A program made the position numbers and the translations under genes. The notes below the pieces were generated by a model that was given only the letters and a program-made list of their open reading frames with translations, had not been told where the DNA came from and searched no databases. This document shows positions 25,778 to 34,920 of a stretch of DNA of 64,000 nt, in pieces. Origin of the DNA: Sipunculus nudus (Eukaryota; Annelida; Sipuncula; Golfingiida; Sipunculidae). Where the stretch lies: assembly GCA_026874595.1 (NCBI GenBank), contig CM049311.1:74530953-74594952 (forward strand), given 5' to 3'. Each line of letters starts with the position of its first letter. Position 1 is the first letter of the stretch.

Positions 25778-25780
<3 letters not shown>
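25250..25780 (-). repeat. Right inverted arm of the foldback element
   Basis: Reverse-complementary to the left arm with moderate divergence. It carries more copies of the module TTTTAAACTCGCCT(A/G), at about 25447, 25479, 25509, 25540 and 25570, than the left arm. The arms have therefore expanded or contracted independently since insertion. Confidence 0.7.

Positions 25781-25842
<62 letters not shown>
25781..25842. repeat. (TA)n microsatellite abutting the foldback element
   Basis: About 31 AT units follow directly on the right tip of the foldback element; ATATATAT also borders its left tip. This is consistent with insertion into a TA tract or use of a TA-rich target duplication. Confidence 0.9.
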
Positions 25843-25844
<2 letters not shown>

Positions 25845-26967
25845 TTTTCTTTTTTTTGCACAGCTTGGGCATACATATATGTTATCGATAATAAGTTCCT
25901 TTAAAATGATGTCATTGGTACATCTAATTTGTTTGCCATTTAACCATTGTTTGCATCTTTTAAAAACTATATCTTTAATCCCTTTTCAAGAACAAATACG
26001 TTCAGCAACAGATCCTGTGAACACTCAGGGTGAACACCAACACCCCCCCCCCCCAGTCCTGAATACATTTGTACTACGAGGCAGAAACATGTCAGTACAG
26101 TTATCGAAGTAAAAGACCATGCCCGGATTATCGTTCCGTATAAAATAGTGTTTTCCCAAAGATGTAATACGGCAAAAGGAAAAGGCTCGATTTTAAATTC
26201 GGTTTGTACCATACAAGTACACATGCAAGCAACTAACAAAACGGCTAAAACACAGATGAGATATCACGTAGATATGAAAGATTGTATATCCGGTGCCAAT
26301 CTGAGAAAATGTTCAACTTTATATTAAATTAGACTTCTGGTCTAGCCGTCTTAAATAAAAATAATGCGGAGAACAGATGCAAAACGCGTGGAAATTTAAA
26401 GTTCTCTAGTAAATGAATGTAGAATTTATTCAGCTGTAAGAGGAGCGCCCATAGTTGCCCCTTCCTGATTTCTCCAGTACTTATACTCCAACAAAATAAA
26501 GGTTAACGAGTGATTCAGCTTTGTTTAATTATCCACTGCAAAGGTAATATTATGTAACCACAGACAGCAGCTTGCATTTTTCTTTCAAAACCTCTTTCGT
26601 TAATATAACCCAGGCATGGTTAGGTTTTATAACCCCTGCACGATAACTACTAATAATATCACTTTTTTATATCCTAAAAGTTGTGATGTTTAACTTAAAC
26701 TTGTTACACAAACTTGGATTTTACTTATCCTTCACTGTCCCTTCCCTGAAACGAACGATGTTCCGGAAAAATTACACAATTACAACTATAACCATGGCAA
26801 CCTGATATGAGCTGACAATAATGTTCACACTGGCCTAGAATCATGTATTGGTCTTGTCATTCTGACGTCACATGAACAATCCCGTATGACCGGTATCCCG
26901 GCATTTTCGCATGAGTTAATGATCTTTGGTACCATGGCCTACCTACTTTACAAAACCACTGGATGTT
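25843..26967. other. Intergenic sequence, nothing recognised
   Basis: No gene or repeat family was recognised. A poly-C run lies at about 26041-26054. Short open frames are unconvincing. Confidence 0.5.
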
Positions 26968-26969
26968 AT

Positions 26970-29035
26970 ATATATATCTTTATTCGTACAAGGAAGTACA
27001 GTACATTATATGCAATGAAAAGAAATATGAAATAAATGAAAGATATACAGAAAGAATGAAGGAAAAATGAAATTTCAGTCCGTACCTATTACAAAATCGG
27101 ATGATAATAAATCAATTAGCGTTTTAACCTCATCGGAGGTCAAATGTGAGGTACATATCCCATCTTTGCATTCTATCAATTCTGACAGTAAATCTATATT
27201 AATGGATGTTGTTACCATCATCAACTGTCTCTTAAGTATCTTTATATTTCTAATGTCGCGTTGTATCCCATGGTTGTGCGTCTGACTTTCCAGATATCGT
27301 AAGTTGCCTCCAAGTACACCAATTGAGGGATAATGAGCTCTCTTTGTCAGAAAATTTACAAAGTCATTTGCAACATCCTGCATGTTCAGAAATAAATTTA
27401 TAAAGCGTGAGCTGATTATATTTATCAGAGCCGGAGAGCCCGCCAATCCATGTACAATATTCTTGTGCGAGTTATATGGTAAGTGCCATAGGTGACGCAG
27501 AGCCTTATTATATGATGTACTTAAATGATCAATTGACCTATGCTTTAATAACCAGGTTTGACAGCCGTAAAAGGAACAACAATAAGAGTGAAATATAGCC
27601 TGTTTTTAACCTTGCTAGACAGACAGCCGAAATGCGCCGTTAAGGTGTTAAAGCTTGCAATAAATTTGACCCTTTTAACCGAAGACGTCATTGTTATCTG
27701 ACAAGTTCCAATTTACTGTATTCCCCAAGTACTGTACAGAATCCTGCCATTCTAGGGCTACACCATTTTAGAGACGATCTTATCTGATCTAGCTGGGTAC
27801 ACCCTGTTAAAAATAACACATTTTGTTTTCTTTGCGTTATATAACATATCAAATTCTTCAGCAAACGTTTCAAATTCCTTAACCATCTGTTGAAGCCCCG
27901 TCCTAGTCGGACATAAGAGCGTAAGATCGTCCGCATAGCCAACAGCACCAGCAAAATAATTTCCAATATAACATCCTATTCCCTTATTTGTGAGACGTTT
28001 TAAAAGCTCGTCCATATAAATATAAAACAGAAGGGGGGATAATACACCCCCTTGGCGTACACCATAATTAGCACCAAACTGTTCAGATTCAACATAATTC
28101 CATTTTGTCTTAATAACAGGTCTCTGGTAGATATCTGCTAGTATTCTAATGACAGTAGGTGAAACATTGCGTTTCATGAGTAAATGGAACAACTTGGGAA
28201 TATTAATTCTGTCAAAAGCGCGTGACGCATCAACAAAACAACTGTAAACTGATGACCCGTTCCATATGTAATGTGAAATAACCTCCTTCAGCACTAATGT
28301 GCACATGTTAGTCGAATGCCCCTTCTTAAAAGCATATTGCAGTGGAGAAGAGCAAAGTTTATCTACATTTTTCTGAATAATAACGCTATCATGTAGTTTG
28401 CTGAAACAACTTGTCAATGAAATACCCCTATAGTTATCACTACAGGTAAGGTCACCTCTTGGGTCTTTCGGTATAGGTATAATTACGTAAGTATTCATAT
28501 CCGCTGGGACATATCCATGTAAAATCATAAAATGAAATAAAATTTATATATATACATACAAACGGTGTGTTCCACTAATGATATGGTCAGACTGTAGAAT
28601 CATCCTTCCATCAGATTTACCAGTTTTTAAATGATTTACAGCCATCCTAACGTCGGATACACTAATGTTGAGAGTATCCTTTGGTGATATGTTTTTGATT
28701 GCCTGATTAACAATATTATTAAGTTTCTCCGCTTTATCTGGAAGGCTATTATATAAGTGTCTGTATTTTTCCCCGAAGTGATTTGCACTTTCTGTACTAG
28801 TAAATTTATTATCAACAGTCCTGGTCTGTGAAGGGCCACCTGACTTCATCTTTTTTACTTCGGTCCATAAGTCCCTATCACGACTTTTATTTATCATGTC
28901 TGCCATACGTTGCTTACGTAGGGTATTCTCTTGTCTTTGGCAGTTTCTCAATATTCTGTGATATTCTGCACGGGTCCTACGTCTAATTACAGCCACATGT
29001 CCTGTATTTGGGCGACCATTCTGTATCGATAACAC
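26970..29035 (-). pseudogene. Non-LTR retrotransposon ORF2: linker, reverse transcriptase and C-terminal part, broken
   Basis: Read on the - strand, 29035-28544 encodes the linker before the RT domain, including LKTGKSDG. After one in-frame TAA the same frame resumes at 28528 and runs to 27758 as reverse transcriptase. That part shows IPKD..GD...NYRGISL, FDRIN, GVRQGGVLSPLLF and the catalytic YADD (about residues 204-207). Further stops and frameshifts follow, but a C-terminal region is still readable: GKRVKFIASFNTLTAHFG-like sequence near 27640, a Trp-rich LRHLWHLPYNSHKN segment near 27480, and 27446-27075. AATAAA on the - strand (complement of 26982-26987) followed by a TA-rich tail marks the 3' end near 26970. 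The enzyme would copy its own RNA at the target. The clade is not assigned beyond CR1/Jockey-like with an AP endonuclease. The copy is dead. Confidence 0.85.
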
Positions 29036-29840
29036 TTATCGATGCACATCGTGCAGATTTAATATGTTTACAGGAGACATGGTTGATTAAGGAACGAGAA
29101 TCATTTCTAGCTTCTATACATGATAAGTAAATGTTCACAGCTCAAACAGGTATTGATAGCTCAAGAGATATACTCTATGGTCGGCCACATGGAGGAGTGG
29201 CCATATATATACTATGGCACCAATCACTCTCTGCCTGTGTCCAGCCACTAAATCTGGGGTCAAATCGCTTATGCGCAGTAATCCTGAGATTGTCAGACGA
29301 TTCTAGTGTTATATTAATTTGTATATACTTACCGTGTGATAATCGTTCCAAAACTGATGTTAATGAGGAATTTCTTGGCACCTTAAATAAGCTTCAGCAA
29401 GCACTCGAAATTTACAATGAAAGTCCCATTATTATTGCTTGGGACTGTAATGTGGACTTATGCAGGCATAATAGTCATACAAAGTACTTAAAACACTTCT
29501 GTGCTAATAACAATCTATATTTTGCTATGGATATCCCGCAGACTCTGCCTGATCAGACTTACAGGAACTGTGGGGGAGAAGGTACTTCCACACTTGATCA
29601 CTTCATCTGCTTAGGTGATATTTATAAATCAATTTGTCATGTGGGAATTATAGATGACCCATCGAATGCCTCTAATCATAATCCGGTGCTTATGAAATGT
29701 GATATTGGTGTAGATAAATACAGAGTTAATTGTGACAATACCCTATTTAATAACTTTTTACACACAATTCTTAATTAGTCTTTACTAAAGAATAATTATA
29801 TATGGTACAGAATCAGTTTCTCAAATTCATTTTTAAATTA
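29036..29840 (+). pseudogene. Inverted 5' part of the same retrotransposon: AP-type endonuclease domain, broken
   Basis: On the + strand the segment reads ADLICLQETWL near 29055, the first catalytic motif with Glu. After a TAA at 29128-29130 the frame continues to 29778 with GGVAIYI, an I..IYLPCD strand, the AWDCN motif in place of the usual GDFN, TLDHF, and SNHNPV in place of SDHxP. This is the apurinic-endonuclease-like domain that nicks the target in LINE elements. The catalytic Asp of the last motif is Asn here, and the N-terminal end is cut at the junction. It should lie upstream of the RT on the same strand. Its opposite orientation, with its 5' end at the junction, fits a twin-primed insertion. 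Confidence 0.8.
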
Positions 29841-29843
29841 CCA

Positions 29844-29845
<2 letters not shown>

Positions 29846-29918
<73 letters not shown>
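29846..29918. repeat. (TA)n microsatellite
   Basis: About 36 TA units at the outer boundary of the inverted retrotransposon segment. Confidence 0.95.
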
Positions 29919-29920
<2 letters not shown>

Positions 29921-30089
29921 AGGTTACCATATACATTTTGACAAGAGAATGGTTATATATGTAGAAAACACTCTCTCAGAGTCATTTGGTCTCAGAGTCA
30001 ATCACAATCAAGCACTATCACCACAATAACACATCTTGTTACAGTTAGTTTTGGAGAAGTCAATTATTGATAAGCTCTCTACTTAGCAT

Positions 30090-31355
30090 TCGTACAGAAT
30101 TGTTTGCGTCCTGGTGATGAGATCAGCAGGGAAGTCGGGCAGTATTCCTTTTTTCAGGTTATCACAGAGATGATGCCGAGGTTAAATGTAGTTTTGGTTG
30201 CAGGGGGGTCATTGCCGGAGAGTAGTGTCTTTGCAAAGGCCAGGGCAAAAACGCCACAGTCGCTTGCATTTGTCTGTCTGTGGACGTTCATCACAAGCAT
30301 CCTAGGGTGTTGACTGCTGGTGAAGTTTCGGATAAGATCCTTAGTTTCCTCTGTTGGTTTCTTTACCATGGAGTCACATAGGGCGACACAGTTTTTGGGC
30401 TGTCAAGTGTTTGATATGGTAACCCAATGATTTTTAGTTACATGCAAAATTTGGACAATGTCCCAGGACAGGTTCTGTTGGAGTTCTGGATCCTGAAGCC
30501 CCTCCACACCAGGATGGTCACTTTGAAGGATCAGGCACGCTTCTCTAATGTGCGTGTCCTGCAGCCAACCATTTGGACGCGATAAAGTCCTCACTTCACG
30601 TTCTGTCAGTGATATAGGTCTGTCGGGTAGTGCCTCCCTACAGTTGTTGCTGCATGAATGTTGGGGATGGCAGTGTGTGCTACACTGTATTCCATTGTCA
30701 CGACAAGAGCATCTTTTAGATGTCTTACAACCACTAGTGCACTTAGACGAACTCTTCGTAAACTTGGTGTTTGAATGTTCCATGCGTGCAGCTGCTCTCA
30801 GCGATAGCCGTCTTTCAAAATCTGGTTCAAATGTCCCTGATTATACCATCAAGTCCTCAGCCCTGTATTTGTCCATCAAAATGCCATGCTGATTCCCCAC
30901 AGTGTAGGTTTTGACTTTGTTGCCGTGTACTGCCAGTATCCTGCATGGGAGTCGTGGGAGATTAGTGGATGACCTGTTCAGTTTTGAATTGCTAGTGAAA
31001 CAAAGTCACCGGCAGCGAACTCACACACTTTAATTCTTTTCTTTTTGTGGTACGCTTCTGCCATACGACTCGCAGGTTTGTAGGTGTTTTCTTGAGCTTT
31101 ATCCCGGATGATATCGTGACTAGGGCACTTTGGTGAAGGTTGCAATGGATCTACAGGCAGTAGCCGCTTTCGTGACGATGTGGGGGAGACCGAACAGAAG
31201 GCTTTAAGGGACGAAGCAGCAGGTTCCGTTGAAGGTGTGGCAGCTGTAACAGGTTCCGGTGACAGAGTGGTAGCTGTCGCAGGTTCCGGTAACATAGTCG
31301 CAGCTGCAGCAGCTTCCGGTGACATAGTCGCAGCTGTCGCAGGTTCCGATGACAC
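30090..31355 (-). pseudogene. Transposon-type protein with CxC cysteine cluster and C48/Ulp1-like protease, broken
   Basis: On the - strand, 31355-30978 ends in a Lys-rich stretch and AAGDFVSLAIQ. After a frameshift near 30979 it continues with RSSTNLPRLPCRI and GILMDKYRAEDL. One stop later comes a cysteine cluster, KCTSGCKTSKRCSCRDNG then CSTHCHPQHSC, like CXC/tesmin zinc-binding motifs. A C48 (Ulp1/SENP-like) cysteine-protease core follows: KNHWVTISN with the catalytic His, VALCDSM with Asp, and RQTNASDCGVFALAFA with Gln and Cys. One TGA (30403-30405) lies between the His and Asp motifs in the same frame. A frameshift precedes the C-terminal DNLKKGILPDFPAD-like end near 30090. Proteins with this domain order are common in repeat-rich invertebrate genomes; a transposon origin is inferred, and the transposase class is not identified. 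No functional product is expected. Confidence 0.7.
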
Positions 31356-31490
31356 AGTGGCAGTTGTCGCAGGTTCGGGTGACAGAGGCAGTTGTCGTAG
31401 CTTCCGGTTACAGAGTGGCAGCTGTCGCAGGTTCCGGTAACACAGTTGCAGCTGTCGCAGGTTCCGGTGACACAGGTGACTTCCGGCGCA
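31211..31490 (-). repeat. 30-bp minisatellite, about nine copies
   Basis: Units of the type GCAGGTTCCGGTGACA..GTGGCAGCTGTC repeat with a 30-base period and moderate divergence. On the - strand they encode degenerate ten-residue units (SPEPATAAT-like) preceding the cysteine-cluster/protease pseudogene. Frames are open on both strands, as expected of a repeat with a period divisible by three. Confidence 0.8.
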
Positions 31491-31500
31491 GGTCTAATCA

Positions 31501-32185
31501 TACATGAAGAAAAGCTTGTCCATGTATTTATTATTTCTCAGTTCCTTCCTCATTTTAGCTGAATCATAAATATAAAGCAGAGATCTTGGAAAAATTATCG
31601 CCCACTCATATTTAATATTTCAGATACATTCAAATACGGAAATATTTCATAGTGTGGCGGAATAAGACCTGTTTTTACTGTTTAGCTTGTTAATTATAAA
31701 AATATTCAGTCTAGTTTGGTAAAGTTTTGTATTTCATTTGATGTATATTACATAAGATTTTTTTTCACTTATTTTTGGTGAAGAGGACTTCACGTATTGA
31801 TTCTTTATTTTCAATCGATAAATTTAAACAAAACGATAGGGTTATGTTTTACATATTTTTACAGTTATATAGAAAAGTTTATTTTATTTTTAATATATAA
31901 CAATTGATTAGATACAACTGATAAATAAATTGTTCTCTAAAACAAGCAATCATCACGATGTTTAATATATTTTATATGTTTTAATATATAAAATATAAAT
32001 ATAAATATAAAATTTAAATGGTGACAAGACTCCTTCTAAACCATTTTAGATAAATATAATTTTACTTAATACTCGGAAGATAAATCATGAAGAGATAAAA
32101 TTTGTACGATAAAACTACCAAAATTCGAAGTTAATACTTGCATATTAATAATTTCGGTCTGTGTGGGACACTGTTATAGAATAAA
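31501..32185. other. AT-rich spacer, nothing recognised
   Basis: Very AT-rich sequence with short TATAAATA-type repeats around 31975-32010 and no coding signal. Confidence 0.5.
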
Positions 32186-33349
32186 ATTTTAGCTCAGCTT
32201 ACTAGGAACTATTCTAAACCTATTTATATAGACTCTGTTTGGATTCGTAACAATAAACATATATGTAGAATGGGTCTATGGTTCTCCGAAGTACCCCCCA
32301 GAATAATGAAAAATTTTATACAAAAGCTCAAATATCTGAACAACCAATGCATTGATCACCATGATTCTTTGTATGGATATTGATCATGGGGTGTTTCATC
32401 AGTTTCTGCAGACTGGTGGCGCCACCTGTATTTTTTCGATTTTTTACGTTTTTTCTCTCTATTTTTAAAACCTCAAAAGATGCCGTAATCTGTTAACAGG
32501 GCACAAATCGTAACCGCTGGACCTGGAATCTTCTCACTTAACATCCAGAGAGGTCCATGAAAAATCTTCTTGGAAACCTGGAATTAGGTCTCTGTTACCC
32601 ATATTCTTCAAGCTATGGGGCTCAGAAGTCCCCCCCCCCCCTCAGAATAATGAAAAATTTGATACAAAAGCTCAAGTATCTGAACAACTAATGCATTGAT
32701 CACAATGATTCTATGCATGGATATTAATCATAGAGTGTTTCATCAGTTCCTGCAGACTGGTGGCGCCACCTGTATTTTTCGATTTTTTACGATTTTTTTT
32801 CTATTTTTGAGACCTTATAAGATGCGGTCATCTATTAACTGGTCACAAATCATAACGACTAGACCTAGAATCTTCTTTCTTGACATGCTGGGAGGCCCAT
32901 GGAAAGTCTCCTTGGAAACCTGAAATTAGGTCTCTGTCACCAATATTGTCTAAGCTATGGGGCTCAGAAATACCCCCTAGAATAATTGAAAATTTGATAC
33001 CAAAGTAGGACACAAATAATCCATGGGGCCATGAATCTTCTTACTTGACACCCTGAGTGTTCCTCAAAAGTTCTCCCCAGAAACCTGAAATTGAGTCACA
33101 GTGACCTATATTCTTAGAGTTTTGGGGTATGTTTGAGCACCCCAGAAATAAGGCAAAATACACACAAATTGCCAGATTCCTCATGAAAGGCTGGATTGTC
33201 ATCAAATTTGTTGTGCTTATGGGTCTTATTGAACTTAAGCTTATATGCATGAACAATGATGCCACCTATCTTAATTAGTTGTCTGTGCAAGGACATATAA
33301 TCAACATGTCAGTAGGCTGAGCGTCATGACCCATGGGCCACTTGTTTCT
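32186..33349 (+). mobile_element. AGCTCAGCTGA-family dispersed repeat, copy D
   Basis: The left end is TTTTAGCTCAGCTTACTAGG and the right end is GGCTGAGCGTCATGACCCATGGGCCACTTGTTTC. A block of about 150 bases with CAGAATAATGAAAAATTT, CAACCAATGCATTGATCAC and TGGTGGCGCCACCTGTATTTTT occurs twice, offset 344 bases (about 32287 and 32630). It contains a poly-C tract near 32627. No protein is encoded. Confidence 0.6.
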
Positions 33350-34058
33350 ATTTGTTTAGACCATCAAATGACAGCAGTTATGTCAGTTACGCAGCTTTGG
33401 TTTCATCTAGTGTCCCGAAATCCAGTGTGTTTATTGATTATGATTGATTTCTTCAGTTCCTGAAGGCCTGGTGGCGCCACCTTTATTTTTTTCTATTTTT
33501 GATGCATTTTTTCCTTTATTGTGTGACTGCCAAATTATAATGATTTCATCAGATTTGCAACTGTGGTTTCATCTGTGTCCCGAAACCTTGTGGCCCCACT
33601 TATTTTGAAAGATTTTTATTTTGAAACCTTCCATCTAGCACATATTATAGCTGACCTGCCAGTAGGGAAAGAAGCTGATAGATTTTGGGGTCACAAGGTT
33701 TAAGGTCAAGGTCATAGGGGTCATCAATGCATATATTTGTCACAGGTACCACTTATTTTGAAAGATTGTGCATGTATTCTAAGCCAAACTTTTCATCCCA
33801 AACCTTCTATCTAGCACATATTATAGCTGACCTGCCAGTAGGGGAAGAAGCTGATTGATATTGGTGTCACCAAAGTTTAAAGGTCAAGGTCACAGGGGCA
33901 ATATATGCACCTATTTGTTCATTGATGATAACTCCAGTTTTGATTGAAAGACTGGTTTCAATCTTGACATATATTTGACCCACAAATAATGTAAGAACCC
34001 TTTTGATTTTGTGAGGGCAAAGGTAACAGTACCTACTTCTTTAAAAAGATTGTGAATT

Positions 34059-34066
34059 CAAGTTTG
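34059..34066. repeat. Left 8-bp target-site duplication of the hAT-type MITE
   Basis: CAAGTTTG, identical to 34613-34620. Confidence 0.8.
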
Positions 34067-34383
34067 CAGGGGCGTCGATATGGGGGATGGGGGGTATATA
34101 TCCCCACACACACACACTTTTTTGCAAGGGGGTATGGTCAATGTAATCCCCCCCCCCCACTATTCAGAGAATTATATTTATACATTTCAAATATATTTCA
34201 AATGAAATATATAAATAAATAGAATTATAGACTTTGGTTCAATTTATGAGTTTACTATGAAATATTTATATCTAAATGGTTTAGAATAAACATATCCCTT
34301 TTTTTAAACCTTATACCTAATTCATCTATATATTTGATTTGTGTCACACAGACAATAAAAGGTGTGTGTATATATATACATAC

Positions 34384-34443
<60 letters not shown>

Positions 34444-34612
34444 ATGTCTGATTTATCTCAATTTTGTCTACCCTCCATGCCTGCCTGTCATCCCCCCACC
34501 CCCGACCAATGTCTGTCAACACCCCCCCCCCCCTTGCGAGTCATCTCCCCACCCTATGAGTCACCCCCCCCCCCCCCTCCCTCCCACCCTTGAAGGTAAA
34601 TTGACGCCACTG
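34067..34612. mobile_element. hAT-type MITE with 8-bp target duplication
   Basis: The left end is CAGGGGCGTCGATAT and the right end is ATTGACGCCACTG. Their inverse comparison gives a terminal repeat CAG(G/T)GGCGTC(G/A)AT. The flanks carry an exact 8-base direct duplication, CAAGTTTG, at 34059-34066 and 34613-34620. CAG-starting ends plus an 8-bp duplication are diagnostic of the hAT superfamily. The 546-bp body has poly-C tracts and a (TA)n tract but no transposase, so it is non-autonomous. It lies inside an older dispersed repeat, giving the order of insertion. Confidence 0.8.
34363..34440. repeat. (TA)n microsatellite inside the MITE
   Basis: A TG/TA tract with minor interruptions. Such internal TA tracts are common in non-autonomous elements and probably expanded after insertion. 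Confidence 0.9.
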
Positions 34613-34620
34613 CAAGTTTG
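34613..34620. repeat. Right 8-bp target-site duplication of the hAT-type MITE
   Basis: CAAGTTTG, identical to 34059-34066. Confidence 0.8.
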
Positions 34621-34732
34621 GGAAGACATGTTGGCTTCAAACTGATCACGTGACCCTTATTTTAAAAAGCCCATAAAGATATCCTTTAGACATATTCAGC
34701 TGAGCGTTGAGACCCATTGGTCCTTAGTTAGA

Positions 34733-34920
34733 AGATGCAGAACCGAACGTAATGTACCTTGTCAAAACATCAGGAAAGATATTTACACAAGTTAGAGGGT
34801 AACTGTTGAAGCTACAGAGTTTTTTCAAGCATATAACCATATTTAATAAAGATTTAACTGTATACCAGAAATCAGAGTTTTGTAAATCTAGAACACCTAC
34901 GGTAAGATGACCATTTTTTT
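34733..34920 (+). mobile_element. Fragment related to dispersed-repeat copy A
   Basis: The sequence resembles 7300-7450 in copy A: ATGTACCTTGTCAAAACATCAGGAAAGATATTT, GTTGAAGCTACAGAGTTTTTTC and AACTGTATACCAGAAATCAGA have close counterparts there. It directly follows the right end of copy E, so pieces of different subfamilies adjoin. Confidence 0.5.

Larger units (their letters stand above)
23651..25780. mobile_element. Foldback element with ~0.5-kb inverted arms
   Basis: The two tips are exact inverses: GTCAGAGACGAGATT at 23651 and AATCTCGTCTCTGAC ending at 25780. Inverse similarity continues inward, through TAAACTCGCCT-type modules and then a unique AT-rich part around GAATGGTTA..TATAGTT, to about 24125 on the left and about 25250 on the right. 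The arms are therefore about 475 and 530 bases long. Outer parts of each arm are built from short repeats and palindromes such as CTCGCCTAGGCGAG. The 1.1-kb centre (about 24126-25250) is AT-rich with no coding sequence. Both flanks are ATATAT, so the element probably inserted into a TA tract. Modular long inverted repeats are characteristic of Foldback/Galileo-type elements; the superfamily is inferred, not proven. Confidence 0.8.
33350..34731 (+). mobile_element. AGCTCAGCTGA-family dispersed repeat, copy E, interrupted
   Basis: This copy lacks a recognisable left end but ends with CAGCTGAGCGTTGAGACCCATTGGTCC. It shares GTGTCCCGAAA, CAGTTCCTGAAG and GGTGGCGCCACCT blocks with copies B and D. 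A 170-180-base segment with CCATCTAGCACATATTATAGCTGACCTGCC is tandemly duplicated (about 33627 and 33805). TCAAGGTCA occurs at 33716 and 33884. A hAT-type MITE splits it at 34067-34612. Confidence 0.55.

Noticed and set aside
23651-25780. CRISPR-like array because of regularly repeated short units
   Set aside because: The units are palindromic modules of inverted transposon arms in an animal genome, without regular unique spacers.
31151-31501. Cys/Arg/Leu-rich and Gly/Val/Ala-rich open frames
   Set aside because: Shadow frames of the 30-bp minisatellite; only the Pro/Ala/Thr frame joins onto conserved modules.
34322-34593. Ile/Tyr- and Pro-rich open frames
   Set aside because: Products of TA and poly-C tracts within the hAT-type MITE.
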